Shown one piece after another: positions 7,191-15,533 of a stretch of 57,564 nucleotides of DNA; the first letter of the stretch is position 1, and every line of letters begins with the position of its first letter. Under the pieces are notes generated by a model that had not been told where the DNA came from, did no database searches, and saw nothing but the letters and a program-made list of their open reading frames with translations. A program made the translations under genes and the position numbers. The DNA is from Actinomycetaceae bacterium (lineage in GTDB: Bacteria; Actinomycetota; Actinomycetes; Actinomycetales; Actinomycetaceae). Where the stretch lies: contig JAUNLN010000009.1 in the NCBI GenBank assembly GCA_030532245.1, positions 8,901 through 66,464 of the forward strand, given 5' to 3'.

Positions 7191-8273
7191 GTGAAGAATT
7201 CGATTAAGGTGTCCGCCGTGGCTGCAGCAGCAGCACTCATGCTGGCGGCTTGTGGTGCGGCTCCCGAGGCTGACACGCAGACGACTGCAACTGAGGGCGG
7301 CGCGGCACCGGAGGCTGGCGTTAAGGCTTGCATGGTCTCCGATGAGGGTGGCTTCGACGACAAGTCCTTTAACCAGTCCGGCTACGAGGGCCTCATGCGC
7401 GCTAAGGATGAGCTTGGCGTAGAGGTCAAGACCGCTGAGTCGAGTTCGGATGCGGACTTCGATCCGAACATTTCGAACATGATCACCGAGGGATGCGACA
7501 TCATCATTGGCGTTGGTTTCAAGATGGCTGACCAGCTTGAGGCGAAGGCTAAGGAGAACCCGGATGTTAAGTTCGCTCTCGTAGACTCCACTTTCCAGGA
7601 GCAGACCGACAACGCTCGTGCGCTTGTATTCAACACTGCTGAGGCTTCCTACCTCGCTGGCTACCTTGCAGCTGGCATGACCGAGACCGGCAAGATCGGT
7701 ACGTTCCTTGGCATGAAGATCCCGACGACCGCTATCTTCGCGGACGGCTTTGAGGGCGGCATGATGAAGTACAACGAGGTCCACTCGACCGACGTTAAGC
7801 TTCTCGGCTGGGACACGGCTACCCAGGAAGGCTCCTACACGGGCGACTTCTCTGACGTTGCTAAGGGCAAGAACACCACTGAGCAGCTCATCAACCAGGG
7901 CGCTGACGTGATCATGCCTGTTGCTGGCCCGGTTGGCGCTGGCGCTCTTACCGCTGCTTCCGAGCACGACGGTGTTTCCGTGATTTGGGTTGACGCAGAC
8001 GGTTACAACACCCAGCCGGAGCACGGCCAGTACATCCTCACCTCCGTTGTGAAGGAGATTGGCGCAGCAGTATTCGACACCATCAAGTCGGTTGTTGACG
8101 ACAACTGGTCGGCTGAGCAGTACGTCGGTAGCCTCGCGAACGACGGCGTTTCCATTGCGCCGCTGCACGACTTCGACTCCAAGGTTTCCCAGGAGCTGAA
8201 GGACGAGCTCGAGCAGCTGAAGCAGGACATCATTAGCGGCACCATCAAGGTTGAGACCCAGAACCAGCCGTAA
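7191..8273 (+). CDS. BMP-family nucleoside-binding lipoprotein
   Basis: Substrate-binding lipoprotein of a nucleoside ABC importer, 360 residues. The signal peptide is short and basic (VKNSIK) with a hydrophobic core ending in the lipobox LAAC, so the mature protein is anchored outside the membrane by Cys. The BMP/PnrA fold is shown by ACMVSDEGGFDDKSFNQSGY, GVGFKMADQLEAKA, VKFALVDSTF and IGTFLGMKIPTTAIFADGF. I chose GTG at 7191 because GGAGGA lies directly upstream and the lipoprotein signal begins here; the frame continues up to 7116 without a signal. Relatives (PnrA/TmpC, B. subtilis NupN) bind purine nucleosides. The three following genes encode the matching ATPase and permeases. The exact nucleoside range is inference. 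Confidence 0.92.
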   Translation: MKNSIKVSAVAAAAALMLAACGAAPEADTQTTATEGGAAPEAGVKACMVSDEGGFDDKSFNQSGYEGLMRAKDELGVEVKTAESSSDADFDPNISNMITEGCDIIIGVGFKMADQLEAKAKENPDVKFALVDSTFQEQTDNARALVFNTAEASYLAGYLAAGMTETGKIGTFLGMKIPTTAIFADGFEGGMMKYNEVHSTDVKLLGWDTATQEGSYTGDFSDVAKGKNTTEQLINQGADVIMPVAGPVGAGALTAASEHDGVSVIWVDADGYNTQPEHGQYILTSVVKEIGAAVFDTIKSVVDDNWSAEQYVGSLANDGVSIAPLHDFDSKVSQELKDELEQLKQDIISGTIKVETQNQP

Positions 8274-8307
8274 GGTTTGGTGAGGCGCTAATAGCCAACA
8301 CCTCCTA

Positions 8308-8344
8308 ATAAGGCCCGGGTGCCATGCCGGTATCCGGGCCTTAT
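8308..8344 (+). terminator. Stem-loop between the lipoprotein and ATPase genes
   Basis: An 11-bp stem, 8308-8318 with 8334-8344 (core AAGGCCCGG and CCGGGCCTT), with a 15-nt loop and a weak T-poor tail. It lies between the binding-protein gene and the transporter genes it serves, where partial terminators or mRNA-stabilising hairpins commonly give excess binding protein. Confidence 0.7.
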
Positions 8345-8384
8345 ATTGTGATGGGCAAAGGCGCCTGAGACGAAGGAAAATATA

Positions 8385-9938
8385 GTGAAACTCGAACTTC
8401 GAGGCATCACCAAAGTTTTCGGTCCGCTAGTTGCAAACGACAACATCAACATCACCATTGAGCCTGGCGAGATTCACGCTCTGCTTGGCGAAAACGGTGC
8501 GGGTAAGTCAACTTTGATGAATGTCCTTTACGGTCTCTACCAGCCTGACGGTGGCGAGATCTTGATTGACGACAAGCCTGTTCATTTCGACGGTCCTGGT
8601 GACGCGGTCGCTGCAGGTATTGGTATGGTTCACCAGCACTTCATGCTCGTCCCCGTGTTTACGGTGGCGGAGTCTGTTGCGCTTGGCTACGAACCCACTG
8701 GCCCACTGGGCGTAATTAATAGGGCGAAGGCCGGCAAGCTTGTTAAAGACTTGTCTGCTCGCTTTGGTTTCGATATTGATCCGCGTGCTCGCATTGAAGA
8801 CCTTTCGGTTGGTGCACAGCAGCGCGTGGAGATCATTAAGGCGCTTTCGCGTGAAGCTAAGGTTTTGATTCTGGATGAGCCCACGGCAGTGCTCACCCCG
8901 CAAGAAACCGATGAGCTGATGGACATCATGTTGCAGCTGAAGGAGTCTGGAACGTCCATCGTATTTATCACGCACAAGCTTCGTGAGGTTCGCGCGGTTG
9001 CAGACCGTATTACGGTTATCCGCCGCGGCAAGGTTGTGGGTGAGGCTTCGCCGAAGTCTACGGAGAAGGAGCTCGCCTCCCAGATGGTGGGCCGTCCCGT
9101 TAACCTCGACGTTGATAAGGACGAGCCGAAGCTTGGCGAGGTTGGCCTTTCCATTAAGGATCTGTCGGTTGTTTCCGAAGAGGGAAACATTCTGCTTGAT
9201 CACGTGAACCTGGATGTACACAAGGGCGAGATCGTCTGTGTTGCAGGCGTTCAGGGCAACGGCCAAACCGAGCTTGCTGAGGCAATCCTTGGCGACATTG
9301 AGCCGAACTCCGGTTCGGTAAAGATCAGTGGCAAAGATCTGTCTCAGTTCACGATCAAGGAGCGCCTACAGAAGGTCGGCCTTGGCTTCGTACCTGAAGA
9401 CCGTTCCACGAACGGTATGGTCGCCTCCTTCTCGATCGCCGAGAACATGATTCTCGACGTTTACGACAGGGAGCCGTTTGCCAAGGGCATCAACATGCGC
9501 CCCTCGATTATTGAACAGAACGCGGAGAAGCTGCGCGACATGTTCGACGTTCGCGTCACCTCGGTTCACGACCCGATCTCCACGCTTTCTGGCGGTAACG
9601 CGCAAAAGGCGATCCTTGCTCGCGAGCTTTCTCGCGACCTGGAGGCCCTGGTTGCGTCGCAGCCTACTCGCGGTCTTGACGTCGGCTCGATCGAGTTCGT
9701 TTACGAACGAATCGTGCAAGAGCGCGACAACGACACTGCAGTGCTCGTCATCTCCACGGAACTCGACGAGGTTGACGCACTGGCAGACCGCATTGCCGTA
9801 ATGTACCGAGGCAAGATCGTGGGCATCGTCCCCGCTGGCACGCCCCGCCCGGTACTTGGCTTGATGATGGCCGGTGTTCCGCTTGAAGAAGCGTGGGCGC
9901 AGGCTGGAGTTTCGACGACTGAGGAGGCTGGCGAATGA
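8385..9938 (+). CDS. Nucleoside ABC importer ATPase (two NBDs)
   Basis: A 517-residue protein with two fused nucleotide-binding domains, as in the sugar/nucleoside CUT2-like and NupO/YufO ATPases. The first half has Walker A GENGAGKST (residues 35-43), the signature LSVGAQQRVEIIKAL and Walker B VLILDEPTAVLTP. The second half has a degenerate Walker A (GVQGNGQTE) and the signature LSGGNAQKAILARELSR, with a weak Walker B (LEALVASQPTRGLD). This asymmetry is normal in the family. GTG start with AAGGA upstream. It works with the lipoprotein before it and the two permeases after it; its end overlaps the first permease start by 4 bp. Confidence 0.93.
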   Translation: MKLELRGITKVFGPLVANDNINITIEPGEIHALLGENGAGKSTLMNVLYGLYQPDGGEILIDDKPVHFDGPGDAVAAGIGMVHQHFMLVPVFTVAESVALGYEPTGPLGVINRAKAGKLVKDLSARFGFDIDPRARIEDLSVGAQQRVEIIKALSREAKVLILDEPTAVLTPQETDELMDIMLQLKESGTSIVFITHKLREVRAVADRITVIRRGKVVGEASPKSTEKELASQMVGRPVNLDVDKDEPKLGEVGLSIKDLSVVSEEGNILLDHVNLDVHKGEIVCVAGVQGNGQTELAEAILGDIEPNSGSVKISGKDLSQFTIKERLQKVGLGFVPEDRSTNGMVASFSIAENMILDVYDREPFAKGINMRPSIIEQNAEKLRDMFDVRVTSVHDPISTLSGGNAQKAILARELSRDLEALVASQPTRGLDVGSIEFVYERIVQERDNDTAVLVISTELDEVDALADRIAVMYRGKIVGIVPAGTPRPVLGLMMAGVPLEEAWAQAGVSTTEEAGE

Positions 9939-11200
9939 GTCAGGGAGTAGATCCCAAGCCGACTGACGAGAAGAAGGTAGCACCGGAGGCTGAAAAGCCT
10001 ACGCAGGCTCCTCTTGCAAACCGTATTTTGCAGCGCATCTTCTCGATCAACACGGGTGTTATCCTCGGCGCGATTGCACTGGCACTAATCATTGGTGCCC
10101 TCATCGTCGTGATCTTCGATCAAGACGTACAGACCGCTGCTGGTTACCTGTTTGCTCAGCCGTCGGATTTCTTCCGCGAGGCGGGCAGCACGTTCCAGAG
10201 CTTCTTCTCCTCCCTATTTAGGGGAGCTGTCTACAACTACCAGGCAGACACTGTTGCACTCGGCATTAAGCCGCTCATCGAAACGCTAACGCGTTCGGTT
10301 CCGCTAATCATCGCGGGCCTCGCAATCGCCGTTTCGTTCCGCGCCGGCCTGTTCAACATTGGTGTTCAGGGCCAGCTGATCATGGGTGCGTTCCTCGGCA
10401 CGCTCGCGGGTATTCACTTCAACCTGCCGATCGTCCTGCACCTCATCGTGACCATTATCTTCGCGATCTTGGGCGGTGCCATTTGGGGTGCAATCCCGGG
10501 TATTTTGAAGGCGAAGGTTGGCGCGAACGAGGTGATCGTAACGATCATGCTGAACTCGATCGCGCTGCTCTTCCTCGCGTGGAGCCTCAACCAGGAGTTC
10601 CTAAAGGGTGAAGGCACCGCCGGTAAGTCGCTCTACGTAGCCGACACCGCAGCCTACCCGAGCCTGCTAGGTAGCAACTACCGCCTCGACCTTTCGTTCA
10701 TTATCGCGATTCTCGCCGCCTTCTTCGTTTGGTGGCTACTTGAGCGTTCGACGTTTGGTTTCGAGCTTCGCGCAGCAGGTGCGAACCCCAACGCGGCTCG
10801 CACCGCGGGCATTTCGGTGCCGCGCGTCATCTTCCTAACCCTCGTGATCTCCGGTGCTCTCGCTGGCCTCGCCGGCACCGCCCCGGTTCTTGGCACGGAA
10901 CGCTTCCTCACGACCGCAACGGCCGGCTCCTACGGCTTCGACGCGATCACGGTCGCACTTCTTGGTAAGTCGACGCCGCTTGGCACCGTGCTTGCAGGTA
11001 TCCTCTTCGGCGCTCTCGCCGCGGGTGGTTCCACCATGCAGGCAGCCGCGGGCATCCCGGTGGATATCGTTCAGGTCACCCAGGCAATCATCGTTTTGCT
11101 GATCGCCGCATCGGAAGCAGTTCAGTACTACCGCAACAAGCGCAAGGTTGCTGCTCGCGCTTCTGCCGGAGCCAAGGCTAAGAAGGAGGCAGCAAAGTGA
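9935..11200 (+). CDS. Nucleoside ABC importer permease 1
   Basis: A 421-residue membrane protein of the BPD_transp_2 (branched-chain amino acid/ribose/nucleoside) permease family. A charged cytosolic N-terminus of about 45 residues is followed by roughly 8-10 hydrophobic segments. Family features include SFRAGLFNIGVQGQLIMGAF and ELRAAGANPNAARTAGI. It corresponds in position and family to B. subtilis NupP/YufP. Its ATG overlaps the ATPase stop (ATGA) and its stop overlaps the next start (GTGA), so the transporter genes are tightly coupled. The C-terminus is basic and rich in Ala and Lys. Confidence 0.9.
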   Translation: MSQGVDPKPTDEKKVAPEAEKPTQAPLANRILQRIFSINTGVILGAIALALIIGALIVVIFDQDVQTAAGYLFAQPSDFFREAGSTFQSFFSSLFRGAVYNYQADTVALGIKPLIETLTRSVPLIIAGLAIAVSFRAGLFNIGVQGQLIMGAFLGTLAGIHFNLPIVLHLIVTIIFAILGGAIWGAIPGILKAKVGANEVIVTIMLNSIALLFLAWSLNQEFLKGEGTAGKSLYVADTAAYPSLLGSNYRLDLSFIIAILAAFFVWWLLERSTFGFELRAAGANPNAARTAGISVPRVIFLTLVISGALAGLAGTAPVLGTERFLTTATAGSYGFDAITVALLGKSTPLGTVLAGILFGALAAGGSTMQAAAGIPVDIVQVTQAIIVLLIAASEAVQYYRNKRKVAARASAGAKAKKEAAK

Positions 11201-12471
11201 GCACTGAATCTGTAGTTACACCAAACAAGGCGGGAAGCGACATCCGCCTGAAGATGCAGTTGCGCGACCCCATTGCGGCAACCGTAATGGCAGTCTTGAC
11301 TGTATTGATCGCCTTCACAACCAAGGGTGACTCCACGATTTCGTGGGCAGGCGCAACCTCCTGGTTCGAAATTCCGAACACGACGTTGCCCTCCTCCCTC
11401 ACCTCCTGGATCATGGCGATCATCGCCGTGGCAGCCACGGTTTACATTTGGATTCTCGCGAAGAACCGCAAGCACGTAAACGGCTGGCTCCTCGTAGTTG
11501 TTGGCGTTCCGTTCGTGATTGCGTTCCTGCTCTCCACGATTGCAGGCAAAGACGCGCACCTGCCCGCAGTTTCGCTGCTAACGGGTGCCCTCGCCTTCGC
11601 AACGCCCCTCGTGTTTGGCGCACTCTCCGGTGTCGTCAACGAGCGTTCGGGCATCATCAACATTGCGATCGAAGGTCAGCTCCTCTTCGGTGCATTCCTC
11701 GGCGCAGTTGTTGCATCCCTTGCAGGCAACGCCTACGCGGGCCTCATCGGCGCTCCGATTGCAGGTGCTCTCGTAGCGGTGCTCCTCGCACTGTTCACGA
11801 TCAACTTCCGTACCGACCACATTATTGTGGGCGTTGTTCTCAACATGCTTGTTCTAGGTCTCACCTCGTTCCTCTTCTCCACCGTGCTCAAGTACAACGC
11901 GGAGACGATGAACTCGGTGAACCGTCTTCCAAACCTGAAGATTCCGGTACTCTCCGACATCCCCGTCATCGGCCCTGTTCTGTTCAACCAGTCGATCCTC
12001 GTCTACATCATGTTTGTAACGGTGATCTTCTTGCAGTACATGGTGTTCAACTCCCGCTGGGGTCTGCGCATGCGCGCCTGCGGTGAGCACCCGCGTGCTG
12101 CCGACACGGTTGGCGTGAAGGTGAACCGCACCCGCTGGATGAACGTACTCCTCGGCGGCGCACTCGCCGGCCTTGGCGGCGCGTTCTTCACCATCGGTCA
12201 GGGTCTCGCCTTCTCGAAAGACATGGCAGCGGGCAACGGCTTTATCGCTCTTGCAGCAATGATCCTTGGCCGTTGGAACCCGAAGGGTGCTTTCGGAGCC
12301 GCACTCCTGTTCGGCTTCGCAACCAACCTGGGTGCGATCATGCAGGCGGTTGGCTCGAACGTTCCGTCCGAGTTCCTCCTCATGATCCCGTACATCATCA
12401 CCATCCTCGCAGTCGCTGGTTTCGTAGGCGCAGTTCGCGCGCCGGCCGCTGAAGGCAAACCGTATCCGTAA
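11197..12471 (+). CDS. Nucleoside ABC importer permease 2
   Basis: Second permease subunit, 424 residues, same family as the preceding one. The diagnostic loop is VVNERSGIINIAIEGQLLFG, with MRACGEHPRAADTVGVKVNR later. About ten hydrophobic segments are visible; the first three (residues ~25-110) form an N-terminal addition before the conserved core. GTG start, with the overlap GTGA to the previous stop. It completes the importer: lipoprotein, double ATPase and heterodimeric permease. The next gene is cytidine deaminase, separated by a 12-bp hairpin. Confidence 0.9.
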   Translation: MSTESVVTPNKAGSDIRLKMQLRDPIAATVMAVLTVLIAFTTKGDSTISWAGATSWFEIPNTTLPSSLTSWIMAIIAVAATVYIWILAKNRKHVNGWLLVVVGVPFVIAFLLSTIAGKDAHLPAVSLLTGALAFATPLVFGALSGVVNERSGIINIAIEGQLLFGAFLGAVVASLAGNAYAGLIGAPIAGALVAVLLALFTINFRTDHIIVGVVLNMLVLGLTSFLFSTVLKYNAETMNSVNRLPNLKIPVLSDIPVIGPVLFNQSILVYIMFVTVIFLQYMVFNSRWGLRMRACGEHPRAADTVGVKVNRTRWMNVLLGGALAGLGGAFFTIGQGLAFSKDMAAGNGFIALAAMILGRWNPKGAFGAALLFGFATNLGAIMQAVGSNVPSEFLLMIPYIITILAVAGFVGAVRAPAAEGKPYP

Positions 12472-12486
12472 ACCGAGGAATTAGAA

Positions 12487-12519
12487 CAGGTAGCCCCCAT
12501 GGCTGTTGGGGGCTACCTG
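12487..12519 (+). other. 12-bp perfect intercistronic stem-loop before cdd
   Basis: CAGGTAGCCCCC (12487-12498) and GGGGGCTACCTG (12508-12519) pair perfectly around a 9-nt loop. No T-run follows. It separates importer genes from catabolic genes and could be a partial terminator, an RNase processing site or an mRNA stabiliser. Confidence 0.7.
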
Positions 12520-12537
12520 GGATGTCGAAGGTGAACT

Positions 12538-12963
12538 ATGACTGTTGAAATTAACGACGCAGTTTGGAAAGAACTGCACGAACTTGCAGTGGAAGCAACC
12601 AAGCGTTCGTACGCTCCCTACTCGAAATACCCCGTAGGTGCAGCAGCGCTTGTAGACGACGGCCGCGTGCTAACCGGATGCAACGTGGAGAACGCCGGCT
12701 ACGGCGTAACCCTGTGCGCCGAGTGTGGCATTATCTCCGACCTGATCAACTCCGGTGGCGGACGCCTCGTCGCATTCACGTGCGTAAACAAGGACGGCGA
12801 TCGCATCGTCCCGTGCGGACGCTGCCGCCAGATCCTGTTCGAGCACGGAGGCAACGAGCTTCTGATGCACATGCCAAGGGGTATTCAGACTATGGCTGAG
12901 GTGCTTCCCGACGCGTTCGGTCCAGCCGACCTAGATGAGGTTAAGGAGGCAGATGTTGACTGA
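12538..12963 (+). CDS. cdd: Cytidine deaminase
   Basis: A 141-residue homotetrameric-type cytidine deaminase. It converts cytidine and deoxycytidine to uridine and deoxyuridine in the cytosol. The first motif CNVENAGYG supplies a zinc Cys and the catalytic Glu, and PCGRCRQ supplies the other two zinc Cys residues. SYAPYSKYPVGAA near residue 23 is the usual N-terminal motif. ATG start with a GAAGGTG sequence upstream. It sits between the nucleoside importer and the thymidine phosphorylase, so imported cytidine can be fed to the phosphorylase step. The 3' end overlaps the next gene by 11 bp. Confidence 0.95.
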   Translation: MTVEINDAVWKELHELAVEATKRSYAPYSKYPVGAAALVDDGRVLTGCNVENAGYGVTLCAECGIISDLINSGGGRLVAFTCVNKDGDRIVPCGRCRQILFEHGGNELLMHMPRGIQTMAEVLPDAFGPADLDEVKEADVD

Positions 12964-14248
12964 AAAGTTTGACGCTGTTGATGTAATCCGCCACAAGCGC
13001 GACAAGCTCGAGCTAACTGGCGAAGAAATCGATTGGATGATCGACGCCTACACTCGCGGTGTTGTGGGTGAAGAGCAGATGGCCGCAATGGCTATGGCGA
13101 TCTTCCTAAACGGAATGAACCGTAGCGAGATTGCGCGCTGGACGCAGGCAATGATCAACTCGGGCGAGCGCATGGACTTCAGCTCCCTCACCCGAAACAC
13201 TGCTGATAAGCACTCCACGGGAGGCGTGGGCGACAAGATTACGCTTCCGCTTGCACCCCTCGTTGCAGCGTTCGACGTGGCTGTCCCGCAGCTTTCCGGC
13301 CGCGGCCTTGGCCACACGGGCGGCACGCTCGACAAGATGGAGTCGATCCCCGGCTGGAGGGCGAACCTTTCCAACCAGGAGATTCTCGATATCCTCGACG
13401 GCCCCGGCTGCGTGATTTGCGCGGCAGGCTCCGGCCTCGCTCCGGCAGATAAGAAGCTGTACGCGCTTCGCGATATCACCTCCACGGTGGATACGATTCC
13501 GCTGATCTCCTCCTCGATCATGTCGAAGAAGATTGCAGAGGGCACCGACTCGCTCGTGCTCGACGTGAAGGTCGGCTCCGGCGCGTTCATGAAGGACATT
13601 GACCAGGCTCGCAAGCTCGCGCAGACCATGGTTGCACTCGGCACGGATCACGGCGTGAAGACGACCGCGCTCCTCACCGACATGTCAACCCCGCTTGGCC
13701 TAACTGTTGGTAACGCACTCGAAGTGCGCGAATCTATCGAGGTTCTAGAAGGTGGCGGCCCGGCCGACATCGTCGAACTCACCGTCGCTTTGGCTCGCGA
13801 AATGCTGACCGCAGCTGGCAAGCCGGACGCAGACGTGGAGGAGGCCTTGAAGGACGGCCGCGCAATGGACCGCTGGCGTCAGATGATCATCGCCCAGGGC
13901 GGCGACCCCGACGCGGAGCTTCCCGTTGCGAAGGACCAGCACCAGGTGATCGCCGAGCGCGACGGCTACCTGACGCGCCTCGACGCGATCTCCGTTGGCG
14001 TTGCTTCCTGGCGTCTTGGCGCCGGCCGTGCTCGCGCAGGCGAAGACGTTCAGGCCGTGGCAGGCATCGAGCTTCACGCAAAGCCTGGCGACATGGTGAA
14101 GAAGGGCCAGCCCCTCATGACGCTACACACGGCAACGCCTGAGCGTTTCGAGCGCGCCCTGCAGTCCCTTGAAGGCGGCTACGACATTGAGGATGAAGCT
14201 CCGGCTCCTCGCGCATCGGTGGTGCTAGATAGGATCACGGCTGAGTAA
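12953..14248 (+). CDS. deoA: Thymidine (pyrimidine nucleoside) phosphorylase
   Basis: Full-length class II nucleoside phosphorylase of 431 residues that splits thymidine/deoxyuridine with phosphate into base and deoxyribose 1-phosphate. The family signature KHSTGGVGDKITLPLAPLVA is present, then SGRGLGHTGGTLDKMESIPG, SSSIMSKKIAEG and DVKVGSGAFMK. The C-terminal alpha/beta domain (IELHAKPGDMVKKGQPL) is complete. Start: ATG at 12953, three bases after AAGGAGG; TTG at 12956 with better spacing is an alternative. It overlaps cdd, and its stop TAA shares one base with the next ATG (TAATG), so the downstream gene is translationally coupled. Whether it also accepts uridine (Pdp-like) cannot be seen. 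Confidence 0.93.
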   Translation: MLTEKFDAVDVIRHKRDKLELTGEEIDWMIDAYTRGVVGEEQMAAMAMAIFLNGMNRSEIARWTQAMINSGERMDFSSLTRNTADKHSTGGVGDKITLPLAPLVAAFDVAVPQLSGRGLGHTGGTLDKMESIPGWRANLSNQEILDILDGPGCVICAAGSGLAPADKKLYALRDITSTVDTIPLISSSIMSKKIAEGTDSLVLDVKVGSGAFMKDIDQARKLAQTMVALGTDHGVKTTALLTDMSTPLGLTVGNALEVRESIEVLEGGGPADIVELTVALAREMLTAAGKPDADVEEALKDGRAMDRWRQMIIAQGGDPDAELPVAKDQHQVIAERDGYLTRLDAISVGVASWRLGAGRARAGEDVQAVAGIELHAKPGDMVKKGQPLMTLHTATPERFERALQSLEGGYDIEDEAPAPRASVVLDRITAE

Positions 14249-14787
14249 TGCATAAGCAGGCATCGGCTACCTCGTGCGGGATTGCAGCGGCCCTCCAGGT
14301 TGCTGCAAAACACCATCCCGCGGTCGCGAAATACGCGGAGTTGACCCCGCACGAGGCCGCTGCCGAGCAAGCTCGCGTGCACAGGCTCGCATCCAGGATC
14401 ACACTTCCGTGGCCGAGGATGTTTGGCACGTCGCCGTGGGCACTCGCGAAACTTCTTGGAACCGCCACCGGCCTCAAATACCGCAGCCACGTGTGGTCTA
14501 CGAGCGCGCAGGAAAAGACACTGCGCGCACTTGAAGCAGGCCACGACGTTGCGTTCTACACCGGCGGCGGCACCTTGAAGCAAGCGAGTTTGCAAAGCTT
14601 AGATTTGATTCCACGCCACGTAATCACCGCCTCAATGCGAGGTGGAAAACTACAGATTTTTGAGCCCTCGGTAGGGCGTATTTGGACGATGAGTTGGAGC
14701 GACTTCCTGAAGCGCTCCAACACCCTAGAAAAAGAACCCGCGTTTGGATATTGGAAGCGCGTACTCCTAGCGGTCGTCCCCGAATGA
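14248..14787 (+). CDS. C39-like papain-fold protein of unknown function
   Basis: A 179-residue soluble protein without signal peptide or membrane segment. The N-terminus has [11 protein letters not shown] (Cys10), like the nucleophile region of bacteriocin-type C39 peptidases. A His occurs at residue 124 (PRHVITAS), followed by FEPSVG (Glu139) where the third catalytic residue would be. The spacing and order (Cys early, His late, acidic residue just after a beta strand) match a papain-like fold, so it may be a cysteine hydrolase or a substrate-binding relative. Its ATG overlaps the stop of the thymidine phosphorylase gene, and deoC follows 13 bp later, so it belongs to the nucleoside operon. 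No role in nucleoside catabolism is known to me for this family. Confidence 0.7.
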   Translation: MHKQASATSCGIAAALQVAAKHHPAVAKYAELTPHEAAAEQARVHRLASRITLPWPRMFGTSPWALAKLLGTATGLKYRSHVWSTSAQEKTLRALEAGHDVAFYTGGGTLKQASLQSLDLIPRHVITASMRGGKLQIFEPSVGRIWTMSWSDFLKRSNTLEKEPAFGYWKRVLLAVVPE

Positions 14788-14800
14788 TTGGATTTTAAAA

Positions 14801-15451
14801 ATGAACCGTGCAGAACTAGCTCAGATGATTGACCACACCCTCCTAAAGCCCGAGTCGACGGCTGCCGACGTTAAGGCACTAATAGAGCAGGGCGCCGAGC
14901 TTGGCACCTTCTCCGTGTGTGTTTCCCCGAACCAGCTTCCGATTGAGACCCCGGAGGGCCTCAAGGTAGCCGTCGTTTGTGGCTTCCCGTCGGGCGCTCA
15001 CATGCCTGAGGTCAAGGCTGCTGAGGCTCGCCAGTCCGTTGAGCTCGGTGCTGAGGAAGTCGACATGGTCGTCAATTTGAAGCTCGTGAAGGAAGGCAAG
15101 TTCGACGAGGTTGAGGCCGACATTCGCGCTGTGCGCGAGGCAACCGAGGGTGCTCTCCTCAAGGTCATCATTGAGTCTGCAGCTCTCACCGACGAAGAGA
15201 TTGTGGCTTGCTGCAAGGCTTCTGAGGCTGCTGGCGCCGACTACGTGAAGACCTCGACCGGCTTCCACCCGGCAGGTGGCGCTTCCGTACACGCTGTGAA
15301 GCTCATGCGTGAGACGGTTGGCGATCGCCTCGGCGTTAAGGCCTCCGGCGGCATCCGCGACACCGAGACGGCTCTTGCGATGATTGAGGCAGGCGCATCC
15401 CGCCTGGGCCTTTCCTCCTCGGCCGCAATCCTTGGTGGTCTAGCTGAGTAA
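14801..15451 (+). CDS. deoC: Deoxyribose-phosphate aldolase
   Basis: Class I aldolase of 216 residues. It cleaves 2-deoxyribose 5-phosphate to glyceraldehyde 3-phosphate and acetaldehyde, the last step of deoxynucleoside use. The Schiff-base Lys is in DYVKTSTGF, and the proton-relay Lys in GVKASGGIR; the N-terminal HTLLKPE motif is also present. It ends the forward operon and is followed by an 18-bp terminator stem. The mutase needed between deoxyribose 1-phosphate and 5-phosphate is probably the convergent gene immediately downstream. Length and active site are normal. Confidence 0.96.
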   Translation: MNRAELAQMIDHTLLKPESTAADVKALIEQGAELGTFSVCVSPNQLPIETPEGLKVAVVCGFPSGAHMPEVKAAEARQSVELGAEEVDMVVNLKLVKEGKFDEVEADIRAVREATEGALLKVIIESAALTDEEIVACCKASEAAGADYVKTSTGFHPAGGASVHAVKLMRETVGDRLGVKASGGIRDTETALAMIEAGASRLGLSSSAAILGGLAE

Positions 15452-15468
15452 TCTCAAATAACCCTTTA

Positions 15469-15509
15469 AAAGTTTTGGCCTGACAGACGCGCTGTCAGGC
15501 CAAAACTTT
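15469..15509. terminator. Bidirectional terminator, deoC / mutase
   Basis: An 18-bp perfect stem (15469-15486 with 15492-15509) around the 5-nt loop ACGCG. The outer arms are A- and T-rich on both sides, so it can end transcription from both convergent genes. Confidence 0.92.
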
Positions 15510-15533
15510 ATGCTCTAAAGAGCGTTAGAGGGG

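Noticed and set aside
7110-8168. A 352-codon minus-strand open frame opposite the BMP lipoprotein gene
   Set aside because: No recognisable domain; the plus strand has a lipobox and family motifs.
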